Shown here: positions 17,254 to 24,927 of the stretch, piece after piece | Layout of the letters: each line of letters starts with the position of its first letter | Numbering within the stretch: the stretch's first letter is position 1 | Origin: CBDUQI01 sp965369325 | Lineage (GTDB): Bacteria > Pseudomonadota > Gammaproteobacteria > Steroidobacterales > JBCBZW01 | DNA length: 45,147 nt | Direction: 5' to 3' | NCBI GenBank assembly: GCA_965369325.1 | Contig: CBDUQI010000018.1 | Location: 1-45,147 of the forward strand | Position numbers and translations under genes: made by a program | Notes under the pieces: model-generated | What the model was told of the DNA's origin: nothing | Databases searched by the model: none | Seen by the model: the letters and a program-made list of their open reading frames with translations, nothing else

Positions 17254-18396
17254 ATGAAGAATCCGTACGAAACCGAAGAGCAGGTGATGTTTCGCGACAG
17301 TCTGTCCCGCTACATCGCGCAGAAGATTCGACCGAATGTGGACGAGTGGGACGAAGCGGGTGACTTCCCACGGCAACTGCATCTGGACGCCGGCGAGATG
17401 GGCGCTTACGGCCTTGGTATTCCGGCGGAGTATGGCGGCATGGGCCACGATGATGCCTTTCTGCGCCTTGTTCTGGCTGAGGAATGGGGCAAATGCGGCG
17501 CCAATGGTATTCCTGCCAGTCTGTTCGCGACCAACATTATGACCCAGCCGCTGGTGCGTTTGGCTAGCGAGCAAATTAAACAGACCGTGTTACCCAAACT
17601 CATGAGCGGTGAGGAGAGTGGTTGTCTTGGGATTACCGAGCCGTCCGGCGGCTCCGATGTGGCCAACCTGAAAACCACCGCGCGGCGCGATGGCGATGAG
17701 TATGTATTGAACGGATCAAAGTACTTCATCACAGGTGGCTTGCGTGGATCGCACTTTGTGGTGGGCGCACGCACGGGCGGCGAAGGGCTGCACGGGATCA
17801 GTCTGTTTTACGTGCATCGTGATACGCCCGGATTCACGCGCGAATCGGTGGGCGACAAAATGGGCTGGTGGGCATCGGACACCGCAGGGCTGTATTTTGA
17901 TGACTGCCGCGTACCCGCGGCGCATTTGCTGGGCGAGGAGCATCGCGGGTTCACCGCCATCATGCTCAATTTTAACAACGAGCGCCTCGGCATTGCCGGG
18001 CAGGTGATGGGGTCGGCCAAGTTATGCCTGGAGGAGTCGATCAAATACGCGCAGGAGCGCGTAACGTTTGGTCATCCGCTTATTCGCCACCAGGTGATTC
18101 GACACAAGATTGCCGAAATGTCCGCGCGCATTGATGCGGTGGAAGCGTATCTGAATCAGATCTGCGCGTTAATAAATATGGGCGAGCCGGTGCATGCCGA
18201 GGTGACGAAGGCAAAGTTCCTGGCGACCAGCATGAACGAGTACGTGACCAGCGAGGCGATGCAGATTTTTGGCGGCGCGGCGTATTTACGCGGCAACGTG
18301 GTAGAGCGTATGTACCGCGAGGTAAAAGTGCTGTCGATTGGCGGGGGTTCAGAAGAAATTATGCGCGATCTTTCCGTCCGCTTGATGGGACTGTAG
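17254..18396 (+). CDS. Acyl-CoA dehydrogenase
   Basis: FAD-dependent alpha,beta-dehydrogenation of an acyl-CoA, passing electrons to ETF. The 380-residue sequence has all family parts: the N-terminal helical domain with AYGLGIPAEYGGMG, the FAD/substrate motif CLGITEPSGGSDVANLKTTA at about 125-145, NGSKYFITGG, and the C-terminal domain. The catalytic glutamate is probably in NNERLGIAGQ, as in long-chain and isovaleryl dehydrogenases. The C-terminal position reads IGGGSEEIM and has no glutamate at the medium-chain site. Fifty-seven bases separate it from the dehydratase-like gene; it ends the catabolic run. Confidence 0.93.
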   Translation: MKNPYETEEQVMFRDSLSRYIAQKIRPNVDEWDEAGDFPRQLHLDAGEMGAYGLGIPAEYGGMGHDDAFLRLVLAEEWGKCGANGIPASLFATNIMTQPLVRLASEQIKQTVLPKLMSGEESGCLGITEPSGGSDVANLKTTARRDGDEYVLNGSKYFITGGLRGSHFVVGARTGGEGLHGISLFYVHRDTPGFTRESVGDKMGWWASDTAGLYFDDCRVPAAHLLGEEHRGFTAIMLNFNNERLGIAGQVMGSAKLCLEESIKYAQERVTFGHPLIRHQVIRHKIAEMSARIDAVEAYLNQICALINMGEPVHAEVTKAKFLATSMNEYVTSEAMQIFGGAAYLRGNVVERMYREVKVLSIGGGSEEIMRDLSVRLMGL

Positions 18397-18762
18397 CGCC
18401 GACATCCCTGTCACCAAATTAGATCCAAATCGTTCCGCTTTTCCGCCCGCACCAAGAAGCCTTGCCGCTAAGTGCGCTGTGATGTTCGCTGTGGATGCGC
18501 TGATGTCTATGCTCTCAGGCAGAGTGGAGCGGCCGGGCGTCAGCGTAATTGCGTTGCTTTATTGCCTCCGAGTCGAGCTCGTGTTGGCCACCTATGACAA
18601 CGACAACACCTTTATCCCGCCAGCGTAACTAACGCCACAGTTGTTTTGCGAAACACCGGTGTCCATTTTTCGGGACATGTCCGTCAAGGTAAGCGAGAGG
18701 CGCGCGAAATACGAATCAGCCCGCCTCGTTCGCAACAACACTAGGCATTTTAGGAGTATCAC
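18397..18762. other. Intergenic DNA before the secreted-protein pair
   Basis: No gene is recognised in these 366 bases. A perfect 10-base palindrome GGACATGTCC lies at 18673-18682, about 80 bases before the start of the first secreted-protein gene, where an operator could sit. No convincing -10/-35 pair or terminator for the acyl-CoA dehydrogenase was identified. Confidence 0.5.
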
Positions 18763-19551
18763 ATGGATCTCAGTAAATCTGTACCCATTCTGATGGGGTC
18801 TCTATGCATGTTCGCCAGTATGGTCGGTGCAACAACCGTAGAGAGAGTGAGCTTTCAGGATCTGGCCTACCAGGCCGAATTTATCTTCATGGGAGAAGTC
18901 ATCAATCTTGATCACAGTGAGGGTGTCGTCGGAAACACCGTTCTGCCATTTACGTTCGTGACATACCGGGTAGATCAGGTGGCGAAGGGGAGCTCCGCGG
19001 AGACGGCCCAGTTCACTCTTCAAATGGAGGGGGGGCCGACCAAGGACGGGCGGTATATGGAGGTGGTAGGCACCCCATCATTCAACGTGGGTGACCGAGA
19101 TATCTTGTTCGTCGCTGGAAACGGTCAGGCAATTATGCCGTTAGTCGGATGGGCACAAGGTCGACTAAGTGTGCAGGACCAAAGGATTCACGATGAATAC
19201 GGTCGTGAGCTTCGTCAATCGCCAGGCGGCGAACTGGTGTTTGTAGAAGCCTCTATTGCGCCACGCGGTGAGCAGTCGCTGGACACACCACCACAATCCA
19301 GTTTAGACCCGGTAGGGAAGGCTCTAGCGGTCTCCCCAGCGCAGGGATTTCAGCTTATTGAGGCATTAGTGAAGAAGTACAACTCGGCGGAAGAGCTTGC
19401 TCGTCTTCGCCCGACCGCCAGCATTAGCGAGTTACGTGCGCGCAACCAGGTTCGGTTGCAGGAAGCGGCGCCACCAACTCAGAGCCTCAGCTCTTCAGAG
19501 CTCATCGATCCTCTTGAGCAGCAAGAGCGGCTGATGGAGTTGGCCGAGTAA
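18763..19551 (+). CDS. Exported protein of unknown function, partner of metalloprotease
   Basis: A 262-residue protein with a signal peptide (cleavage after about VGA, residue 23). The mature part begins TTVERVSFQDLAYQAEFIFMGEV, then FVTYRVDQVAKGSS, and GTPSFNVGDRDILFV with WAQGRLSVQ. That pattern (a domain opening with VERLSLEEL-ADLIVRGRV and a later G.P.F..GD..LLFL) is familiar from secreted proteins found near metzincin proteases, but I know no assigned function. The C-terminal 70 residues are charged and glutamine-rich, probably helical or disordered. AGGAG sits 6 bases before the ATG. Forty-one bases separate it from the protease gene, which has the same ribosome-binding context, so they are probably one operon. 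Base composition is visibly less GC-rich than the flanks. Confidence 0.8.
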   Translation: MDLSKSVPILMGSLCMFASMVGATTVERVSFQDLAYQAEFIFMGEVINLDHSEGVVGNTVLPFTFVTYRVDQVAKGSSAETAQFTLQMEGGPTKDGRYMEVVGTPSFNVGDRDILFVAGNGQAIMPLVGWAQGRLSVQDQRIHDEYGRELRQSPGGELVFVEASIAPRGEQSLDTPPQSSLDPVGKALAVSPAQGFQLIEALVKKYNSAEELARLRPTASISELRARNQVRLQEAAPPTQSLSSSELIDPLEQQERLMELAE

Positions 19552-19592
19552 ATTCTATTTGAAATTTCAGGTTAATATTTTAGGAGTCAATC

Positions 19593-20669
19593 ATGACCTC
19601 ATATCTACACTTTCGGGTGCTAATGATCGCCACTGCAATGTTAGTGGCTACAAATCAAGCCAATGCTTGGACCTGGGGGAAATGCAACGGACAGAACGTT
19701 GTATGGAGCTCAGAAGAGGCGAAACTGCGCGCCTCGTCTATCGGATTCCCTTCTGGCTCTTCGTGGCGGACTGAGCTCGCGTATGTGCGTGATCAGTGGA
19801 ACCGCGGTCCTAGCCAAATGAACTATGTGATTCAATGGAACGAGAGCTCTGTCGGCGAGAACAATGGTCAAAGCGAAGTATGGTGGACCAGCTCTCTTTC
19901 CGATCCTGCGGTTGTGAAGCGCTGGGTAGATGGTTCTTGTAAAATTGTGGAGACGGATGTAATTTTCAAAAATACAGTCTCGTATTCCACCTCCCATACC
20001 AAAACCTCACTTACACCATACGGTGGTTCAGGCCGTCCTTTTCAAACTACAGCCATGCATGAATTCGGTCATGTGCAAGGGCTTAATCATACAACCAACA
20101 CCTATAGCATAATGGGCGAAGATTGGGATCATATTCACGCGCGCGGGTCGACTGCGAACGCGTATCCCGGCGAGGACGCACTAGCGGGGTCCGTCTCAGT
20201 CTACGGTGCTGTGTCGGGAACGCTAACTGACGTTGGCGCAACTCACTGGCGCCGCACAGGCGCTAGCGGCGGGTACAGCACCCACGCTAGAACCCGTGTT
20301 TTCGATAGCTCCGGCAACGAGCTCTCAAAACTTAGCGGTAGCGAGCCGGTATACAAGGTCTCGAAAGGTCAATCTGTTCAAGTAGAAATGGGATGGGAGA
20401 ATCTTGGCAAAACTAGCCCGGTTACGGCCAACGCAGGATTCTACTTGTCTACCAACGACTACATATCCACCAGCGATCGACTTCTCAAGACTATCGGCAT
20501 ACGCGTCTCGCGCGACAAGGTGGCCTGGACTCGCACGAGCGTTACCGTCCCAAGCGACCTGTCGTCAGGCACTACCTATTGGATCGGAGCGTACTACGAC
20601 CACGATAATAGAGTGTCAGAAATCGATGGCGGCAACAACACCGCCTACGTGGGCATTAAGATAAACTAA
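19593..20669 (+). CDS. Secreted metzincin-like zinc metalloprotease
   Basis: A 358-residue exported protease. The signal peptide ends ANA at residue 25. The catalytic zinc motif HEFGHVQGLNH (H156, E157, H160, H166) is the full metzincin HExxHxxGxxH, and YSIM at 171-174 gives the Met-turn. The N-terminal catalytic domain spans about 26-210. The C-terminal part (about 225-358) has the VEMGWENLGKTSPV, NAGFYLSTN and SEIDGGNNTAYV pattern of a CARDB-like beta-sandwich adhesion domain. AGGAG lies 6 bases before the ATG. It is expressed with the exported protein upstream, which might be a substrate, inhibitor or chaperone (inference). It is followed by a long hairpin. Confidence 0.9.
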   Translation: MTSYLHFRVLMIATAMLVATNQANAWTWGKCNGQNVVWSSEEAKLRASSIGFPSGSSWRTELAYVRDQWNRGPSQMNYVIQWNESSVGENNGQSEVWWTSSLSDPAVVKRWVDGSCKIVETDVIFKNTVSYSTSHTKTSLTPYGGSGRPFQTTAMHEFGHVQGLNHTTNTYSIMGEDWDHIHARGSTANAYPGEDALAGSVSVYGAVSGTLTDVGATHWRRTGASGGYSTHARTRVFDSSGNELSKLSGSEPVYKVSKGQSVQVEMGWENLGKTSPVTANAGFYLSTNDYISTSDRLLKTIGIRVSRDKVAWTRTSVTVPSDLSSGTTYWIGAYYDHDNRVSEIDGGNNTAYVGIKIN

Positions 20670-20687
20670 TACGCAGTTTAGGGAACC

Positions 20688-20728
20688 CGCAATATGTCCG
20701 CCCCACCCGGTGGGGTGGACATATTGCG
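20688..20728. terminator. Long inverted repeat between convergent genes
   Basis: A 12-bp perfect outer stem CGCAATATGTCC/GGACATATTGCG (20688-20699 and 20717-20728) continues, after one G.T pair, into an inner CCCCACC/GGTGGGG stem. There is no clear U-tract on either side. It lies 18 bases after the metalloprotease stop and before the end of the opposing GNAT gene, so it may end transcription in both directions, or protect the mRNA end. Confidence 0.6.
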
Positions 20729-20777
20729 TTCGGATAAATCATCTCTGACTTAGGGCGCAACAATGGCCGAAGCAACA

Positions 20778-21221
20778 TCAGGTGGCCAGGGAGTATGCGT
20801 GAAAGTCTTCGTGGACTTTTTGGTATCCGAGTTTCTCGTAAAGATGCTGTCCGATCGTATTGGTGTGGGCGGTCAGAAGGTCGAGTCGGGCTGCGTCATT
20901 CTCGCCGGCCCACTCGGTAGCGCGATTCATCAGGTCTTCACCCACCCCTGATTTTCGCTGATCCGCATCCACGTATAGATCGTACAAGATGTATATCTTC
21001 ACCGCCTCAACGGAGCAGAACGAAGGGTACAACTGCACAAAGCCCGCCGCCCGATCGCCGTGCGTCGCGACAAAAATATCCGATTCGTTCCGCGCGAGCC
21101 GATCGCTGATAAATCGCGTCGCAAGATCAAGATCCGGTTCGCATTCGTAGAACTGGCGGTACAGGTCGAACAGCCGTGCCACTTCCGGGATGTGCGTTTG
21201 ATTGGCTTTGACGATATTCAT
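20778..21221 (-). CDS. GNAT-family N-acetyltransferase
   Basis: A 147-residue acetyl-CoA-dependent acetyltransferase. It has the full GNAT fold pattern: the N-terminal PEVARLFDLYRQFY helix, the DIFVATHGDRAAGFVQLYP strands, the VDADQRKSGVGEDLM pyrophosphate-binding loop (QRKSGVG at 88-94) and the C-terminal HTNTIGQHLYEKLGYQK motif. Acceptor substrate is unknown. It is a single minus-strand gene ending near the long hairpin shared with the metalloprotease. Confidence 0.92.
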   Translation of the reverse strand: MNIVKANQTHIPEVARLFDLYRQFYECEPDLDLATRFISDRLARNESDIFVATHGDRAAGFVQLYPSFCSVEAVKIYILYDLYVDADQRKSGVGEDLMNRATEWAGENDAARLDLLTAHTNTIGQHLYEKLGYQKVHEDFHAYSLAT

Positions 21222-21317
21222 TCAGGTTCCCCCTTTTGTTAACGACAGACAGCGCAGAGCTGAGTCGACCGGCAGTACGCGCCGTTGTCGCGAACATATT
21301 GCGGCACCGAGACGCAC

Positions 21318-21698
21318 CTAAGCATTGCGCCGGAGCGCGTACAGGATGACCGCAATGATCAACGAGACAAACGCGATGATATCTGCAATGACGACTTTGC
21401 GGATGGCCGCGTTGAAGTCTCCGACCGTCCAGGCCAGGTAAAAGAACGACAACACGCTGACGAACCCGGCGAGGAAAGCCAGCGGCTGCAATGCCGGCTT
21501 GAATGCCGCGTACACCAGGAATGCGCCCAGCAACGCGAATAGCACCGCGCGGTGGCGCATGAGAATTTGCAGATTGCTGTCGGTAATCTCTATGCCGTAC
21601 AGGGCGGCCAATCGGTCAGCACCGAACAACCCGCTAAGCGGCAGCAGGTGGATAACCGCTACAATCAGAATCAGTCCGCTGATCAGTCGTTCGTACAC
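21318..21698 (-). CDS. Small four-helix membrane protein
   Basis: A 126-residue integral membrane protein with four hydrophobic helices (about residues 6-27, 50-68, 72-92 and 100-121) and a short charged C-terminus (RRNA). The MYERLISGLILIVAVIHLLPLSG start and the LYGIEITDSNLQILMRHRAVLFALLGAFL stretch are shared by a group of uncharacterised small membrane proteins often mislabelled in databases; no function can be given. The start is a GTG ten bases beyond the cca stop, so it is probably co-transcribed with cca. Confidence 0.75.
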   Translation of the reverse strand: MYERLISGLILIVAVIHLLPLSGLFGADRLAALYGIEITDSNLQILMRHRAVLFALLGAFLVYAAFKPALQPLAFLAGFVSVLSFFYLAWTVGDFNAAIRKVVIADIIAFVSLIIAVILYALRRNA

Positions 21699-21707
21699 GG
21701 ATGGGCC

Positions 21708-22943
21708 CTACTGTGAGGTGGCCAACGAGCGGCGTACCGCCTTAATAGCCTGAATGCGTTTATGGTCCAGTTGCTCGCCGTAGGCTTTGCCCCGGTAGTG
21801 TTCGCGCTCACCGGCGTCCAGTGCAGCACTCGCGGCTGCCTCGTAGTAGGCGAGTAACTGGGCGCGCTGCGGATAAGGGTCCAGTTCCAACCCCAGTCGG
21901 CCCCGCGCATCCGCCTCGCATGCCAGCGCGAATTCGCCCACCCGCTGCGGCCGGCGAAATGCATCCAGTCCCTTAAGCAGTTTGAGCACCGTGCCGGAGC
22001 GCAGATCTGCCAGGCGATGGCACTGTCCATGATAGCGGGCGACAGCCACGGCCAGCTCGCGGTGGCCGCGCGGCACGCGCAACCGCTCGGACATCGCCTC
22101 CAGTAAGTCAACGCTGCGCTCCTCATGCCCGCGATGGCTGGGCAGTACGTCGGTGGGGGTGGTGCCCTTGCCAAGGTCATGTGTGAGCACTGCATAGCGG
22201 ACTTTGCCGTCGTCGCTGAGTTTCACCACCTGTTGCAGCGTCATCATCAGGTGTACCCCGGTATCAATCTCCGGGTGCCAGCGCGCCGGCTGTGGCACGC
22301 CGAACAGGTGTTCGATCTCCGGGAAAATTACCGCCAGCGCGCCGCAGTCACGCAACACCCCAAAGAACACATCCGGATGCTCGCTGAGCAGCGCCTTCTC
22401 GGTTTCTTTCCACACCCGCTCGGGCACCAGCGCGTCGACTTCGCCGGCGTTCACCATCTGCTGCATCAAGGCGTTGGTCTCCGGCGCGAGCGTAAAGCCA
22501 AAGCTCGCAAAGCGGGCGGCAAAGCGGGCAGCGCGCAGGATGCGCACCGGATCTTCGGCAAACGCAGGCGAGACATGGCGCAGTACTCTTGCCGCCAGAT
22601 CTGCCTCGCCGCAGTACGGATCCACCAATTGGCCTTGCGCGTCACGCGCCATCGCATTGATGGTGAGGTCGCGGCGCAGCAGATCCTCCTCCAGCGTGAT
22701 GTCGGGCGAGCTGTCGACCTGAAAGCCGCGATAGCCCGGTGCGGTCTTGCGCTCGGTGCGGGCGAGTGCGTATTCCTCATGGGATTTCGGATGAAGGAAC
22801 ACGGGAAAGTCTTTGCCGACCGCCCGGTAACCCAGGCTCAGCAGGGCCTCGGGGGTTTCCCCGACCACTACCCAGTCAATTTCGTGTGGCACCAGGCCCA
22901 GTAGCTCGTCTCGCACGGAGCCACCGACGCGGAATATCTGCAT
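21708..22943 (-). CDS. cca: CCA-adding tRNA nucleotidyltransferase
   Basis: Adds and repairs the 3'-CCA end of tRNAs. The ATG at 22943 gives 411 residues beginning MQIFRVGGSVRDELLG, equivalent to the E. coli Cca start; the frame stays open to 23009. Nearly all landmarks of the E. coli enzyme are present: DWVVVG, the TERKTAPGYRGF loop, RRDLTINAMA, EDPVRILRAARFAARF and PERVWKETEKAL. The HD-type phosphohydrolase region follows, with HPEIDTGVHLMMTL and THDLGKG. So it is the multifunctional gammaproteobacterial form with the HD domain. In related genomes it often lies close to the folate and slt/NDUFA9 genes (from memory), which would make 8835-21300 an accessory insertion. Confidence 0.97.
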   Translation of the reverse strand: MQIFRVGGSVRDELLGLVPHEIDWVVVGETPEALLSLGYRAVGKDFPVFLHPKSHEEYALARTERKTAPGYRGFQVDSSPDITLEEDLLRRDLTINAMARDAQGQLVDPYCGEADLAARVLRHVSPAFAEDPVRILRAARFAARFASFGFTLAPETNALMQQMVNAGEVDALVPERVWKETEKALLSEHPDVFFGVLRDCGALAVIFPEIEHLFGVPQPARWHPEIDTGVHLMMTLQQVVKLSDDGKVRYAVLTHDLGKGTTPTDVLPSHRGHEERSVDLLEAMSERLRVPRGHRELAVAVARYHGQCHRLADLRSGTVLKLLKGLDAFRRPQRVGEFALACEADARGRLGLELDPYPQRAQLLAYYEAAASAALDAGEREHYRGKAYGEQLDHKRIQAIKAVRRSLATSQ

Positions 22944-23034
22944 GCGGGCATTGTACGCGTCACCGCGCACGCTTTGGGGGTGAGCGTGGTGGTGACGCGT
23001 ACGCCGCAACTGGCCTAGGTGGCGCGCCAGCTCG

Positions 23035-23400
23035 CTATCTCGCCGGGGCGGGGTGTTGCGCCTTCGGCAGACGCGCTACCAGCGGCGCGGATGCATCGCT
23101 TTGCGCGGGTTGGTGCACCTCGCGCCACAATGCATTGGTGTGGCTGCGGCCATCCGGGAGGGTGGTGCTGAGGCGCAACTTCACGCTTTGTGTTTCCTCC
23201 GAAGCCTGTATCTGCTCACGCCACAGGGCATGACGGTGGGCCGGTCCGTCAGCGGTGCTCGTGCCCATCCGGGTTGCCGGGCTGGGGCTGGTGGTGATCT
23301 GTTCGCGCCACAGCGCATCGGCGCTGCTTTGGGCATGCGCGGTTGCGGTGCCGAGGAGGGTGATGGCGGCCAGTGTGGCGGCGGTGAGTTTGAGGGTCAT
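23035..23400 (-). CDS. Exported small protein with three ALWRE repeats
   Basis: A 121-residue protein of unknown function. Residues 1-23 form a signal peptide ending AHA. The mature part is small, polar and probably disordered, but holds three copies of ALWRE at 29-33, 58-62 and 90-94. Each follows D, H or N and precedes Q/V, with spacings of 29 and 32 residues. The sequence between repeats differs, so the motif itself appears conserved. I chose the ATG at 23400 with AAGGA upstream; the frame is open to 23487 but would remove the signal peptide from the N-terminus. It is divergent from the marR-mod operon, and two operator-like sites lie between them. A role with molybdate uptake or molybdoenzymes is a guess. 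Confidence 0.75.
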   Translation of the reverse strand: MTLKLTAATLAAITLLGTATAHAQSSADALWREQITTSPSPATRMGTSTADGPAHRHALWREQIQASEETQSVKLRLSTTLPDGRSHTNALWREVHQPAQSDASAPLVARLPKAQHPAPAR

Positions 23401-23444
23401 GGCGGGTGTCCTTATATGTGGGGAAAAGGTTGTTCTCATCAAGT

Positions 23445-23458
23445 AGTGCATATACACT
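23445..23458. promoter_or_regulatory. Operator-like site 1
   Basis: AGTGCATATACACT, an imperfect inverted repeat with the core GTGCAT-A-TACACT. The same core occurs in opposite orientation at 23475-23487 (GTGCAT-T-TACACT on the minus strand), with centres about 30 bases (three helical turns) apart. It lies 45 bases upstream of the ALWRE gene. This is the arrangement expected of a MarR-type regulator controlling both directions. It does not resemble the ModE operator. Confidence 0.6.
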
Positions 23459-23474
23459 ACATTAAATCTTATGA

Positions 23475-23487
23475 AGTGTAAATGCAC
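23475..23487. promoter_or_regulatory. Operator-like site 2
   Basis: AGTGTAAATGCAC, the reverse complement of GTGCATTTACACT. It differs from site 1 at a single central base over 13 positions. It lies 93 bases before the marR start and 75 before the ALWRE gene. Likely the second binding site of the adjacent MarR regulator. Confidence 0.6.
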
Positions 23488-23579
23488 GACATAGAAATTG
23501 AGATTTTGGGTGCTCGACAGGAGAGGGGCGATGAAAAGAGGCGGATTGATTCTGGGTTCAGCGGGGTTAGACTGCGTTT

Positions 23580-24014
23580 ATGAGTGCTAAGCAATCCCCA
23601 TCAATCAGCGGCCTGGACGAGGTGTGCACCTGTTTTTACCTGCGCCGCGCCGCCCGGGCGATCAGCCGGGACTATGATCGCGCGCTTAAACCGCTGGGCC
23701 TGAAGGCTACGCAGTTCACGGTGTTGTCGGCCACGGCGCAGACCGGGCCGGTGTCGATTACCGAACTGGCGGCAACCCTGGGCATGGAGCGAACCTCGCT
23801 TACCCGAAACCTGCGGCCACTGGAGCATCGGGCGTTGCTGGCGCGCTCGGAAGAGGGCTGGAAGCGTACGCGTCTGGTGGAGCTTACTGATGCAGGCCGG
23901 GCCCTGCTGGCTGAAGCGATCCCCTTGTGGCAGCAAGCCCAGCGCGGATTGTCCGAGCGTCTGGGCGAGGCCAAGGTTGAGCAACTGCGTGCGCTGTTGC
24001 GTGACAGCGTTTAA
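23580..24014 (+). CDS. MarR-family transcriptional regulator
   Basis: A 144-residue winged-helix repressor/activator. The dimerisation helices are at both ends (CTCFYLRRAARAISRDYDRAL and the C-terminal QAQRGLSERLGEAKVEQLRALL). The wHTH contains VSITELAATLGMERTSLTRNLRPLEHRALL with the wing EEGWKRTRLVELTDAGRALL. The downstream modA start overlaps its last 14 bases, so marR and modABC form one operon; this links it to molybdate supply although the usual molybdate sensor is ModE. Two matching inverted repeats upstream (23445-23487) are probable binding sites. Effector unknown; molybdate or a molybdenum-cofactor-related ligand is inferred from context. Confidence 0.9.
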   Translation: MSAKQSPSISGLDEVCTCFYLRRAARAISRDYDRALKPLGLKATQFTVLSATAQTGPVSITELAATLGMERTSLTRNLRPLEHRALLARSEEGWKRTRLVELTDAGRALLAEAIPLWQQAQRGLSERLGEAKVEQLRALLRDSV

Positions 24015-24927
24015 GCCGGCGCGCAGCGGCCGGAAGCGGTCCTCGGTTGCGGTGTTGCCGATGCTGGCGCTGCTAGTCGCCTGGGCATTGAGCGCGCCAG
24101 GCCTCGCACAATCGGCCGAAGCGCGCCAAGTGCCTCTGCGCGTCGCCGTCGCCAGTAATTTTGCGCCGACGGCGCAGGCGCTGGGCCGGTTGTTCACCGA
24201 GCAGACCAACCAGCCTGTCGCCTTCAGCAACGGCTCTACCGGGGGGCTGTTCGCACAGATTATCCAGGGCGCGCCGTTTGAGGTGTTTATGTCAGCCGAC
24301 GCGGCCCGCCCGCGCGAGCTGGCGCACCGCGGCCTCATCGTAGATAACACGCGGCAGACGTATGCGTTGGGACGGCTGGTGCTTTGGTCGGCCGTGCACG
24401 AAGGCCGTGTACTCCCGCAGGGCCTGCTCGCAAATGAGGTGGTGGGACTCGCGCCGCCAGCCACCGCGCCGGCGCTGGACTCGCCCTGGTGGGCCGATCC
24501 GCACGCGCGGTGTCGCGATGCACTGGTGACCAGCGCCAAAGGTCGGGTGGCCCGCGTCGCAATCGCGAATCCGGTGCTAGCCCCGTACGGGCTGGCGGCA
24601 CAACAGGCGATCGAGCACCTCGGGTGGCGCCAGTCATTGGCCCCGCGACTGGTGCAGGGCGCGAACATCGCGCAAGCATTTCATATGGTCGCTACGGGCA
24701 ACGCCGATTTCGGGTTCGTGGCGTTGTCCCAGTTGCTGGACGGCGCGCGGCCGGGCGTGTGCCGCTGGCTGTTGCCGCAAGCGCTGCACGCGCCCATTGA
24801 GCAACAGCTAGTGGTGCTTGGTGCAGCAAAGCCCTCGGCACAGCAGTTCGCTCGCTTTGTCCGCAGTGACCTTGCCCGGCAGTTAATCGCGGCGGCGGGT
24901 TACGCGTTGCCCGATCCGCCCGAATGA
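24001..24927 (+). CDS. modA: Molybdate ABC transporter substrate-binding protein ModA
   Basis: Periplasmic binding protein for molybdate (or tungstate). From the GTG at 24001, which overlaps marR by 14 bases, it has 308 residues: a basic n-region (RSGRKRSS), a hydrophobic core and a signal cleavage near LAQSAEA. The mature start VPLRVAVASNFAPTAQALG, the oxyanion site SNGSTGGLFAQIIQGAPFEVFMSAD and the C-terminal half with ANIAQAFHMVATGNADFGFV are ModA hallmarks. An ATG at 24061 is an alternative start but would remove the basic n-region. It overlaps modB by the ATGA arrangement. Confidence 0.93.
   Translation: MTAFKPARSGRKRSSVAVLPMLALLVAWALSAPGLAQSAEARQVPLRVAVASNFAPTAQALGRLFTEQTNQPVAFSNGSTGGLFAQIIQGAPFEVFMSADAARPRELAHRGLIVDNTRQTYALGRLVLWSAVHEGRVLPQGLLANEVVGLAPPATAPALDSPWWADPHARCRDALVTSAKGRVARVAIANPVLAPYGLAAQQAIEHLGWRQSLAPRLVQGANIAQAFHMVATGNADFGFVALSQLLDGARPGVCRWLLPQALHAPIEQQLVVLGAAKPSAQQFARFVRSDLARQLIAAAGYALPDPPE

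Noticed and set aside
23601..24668. 355-codon minus-strand frame across marR and modA
   Set aside because: Low-complexity, antisense to two well-supported genes.
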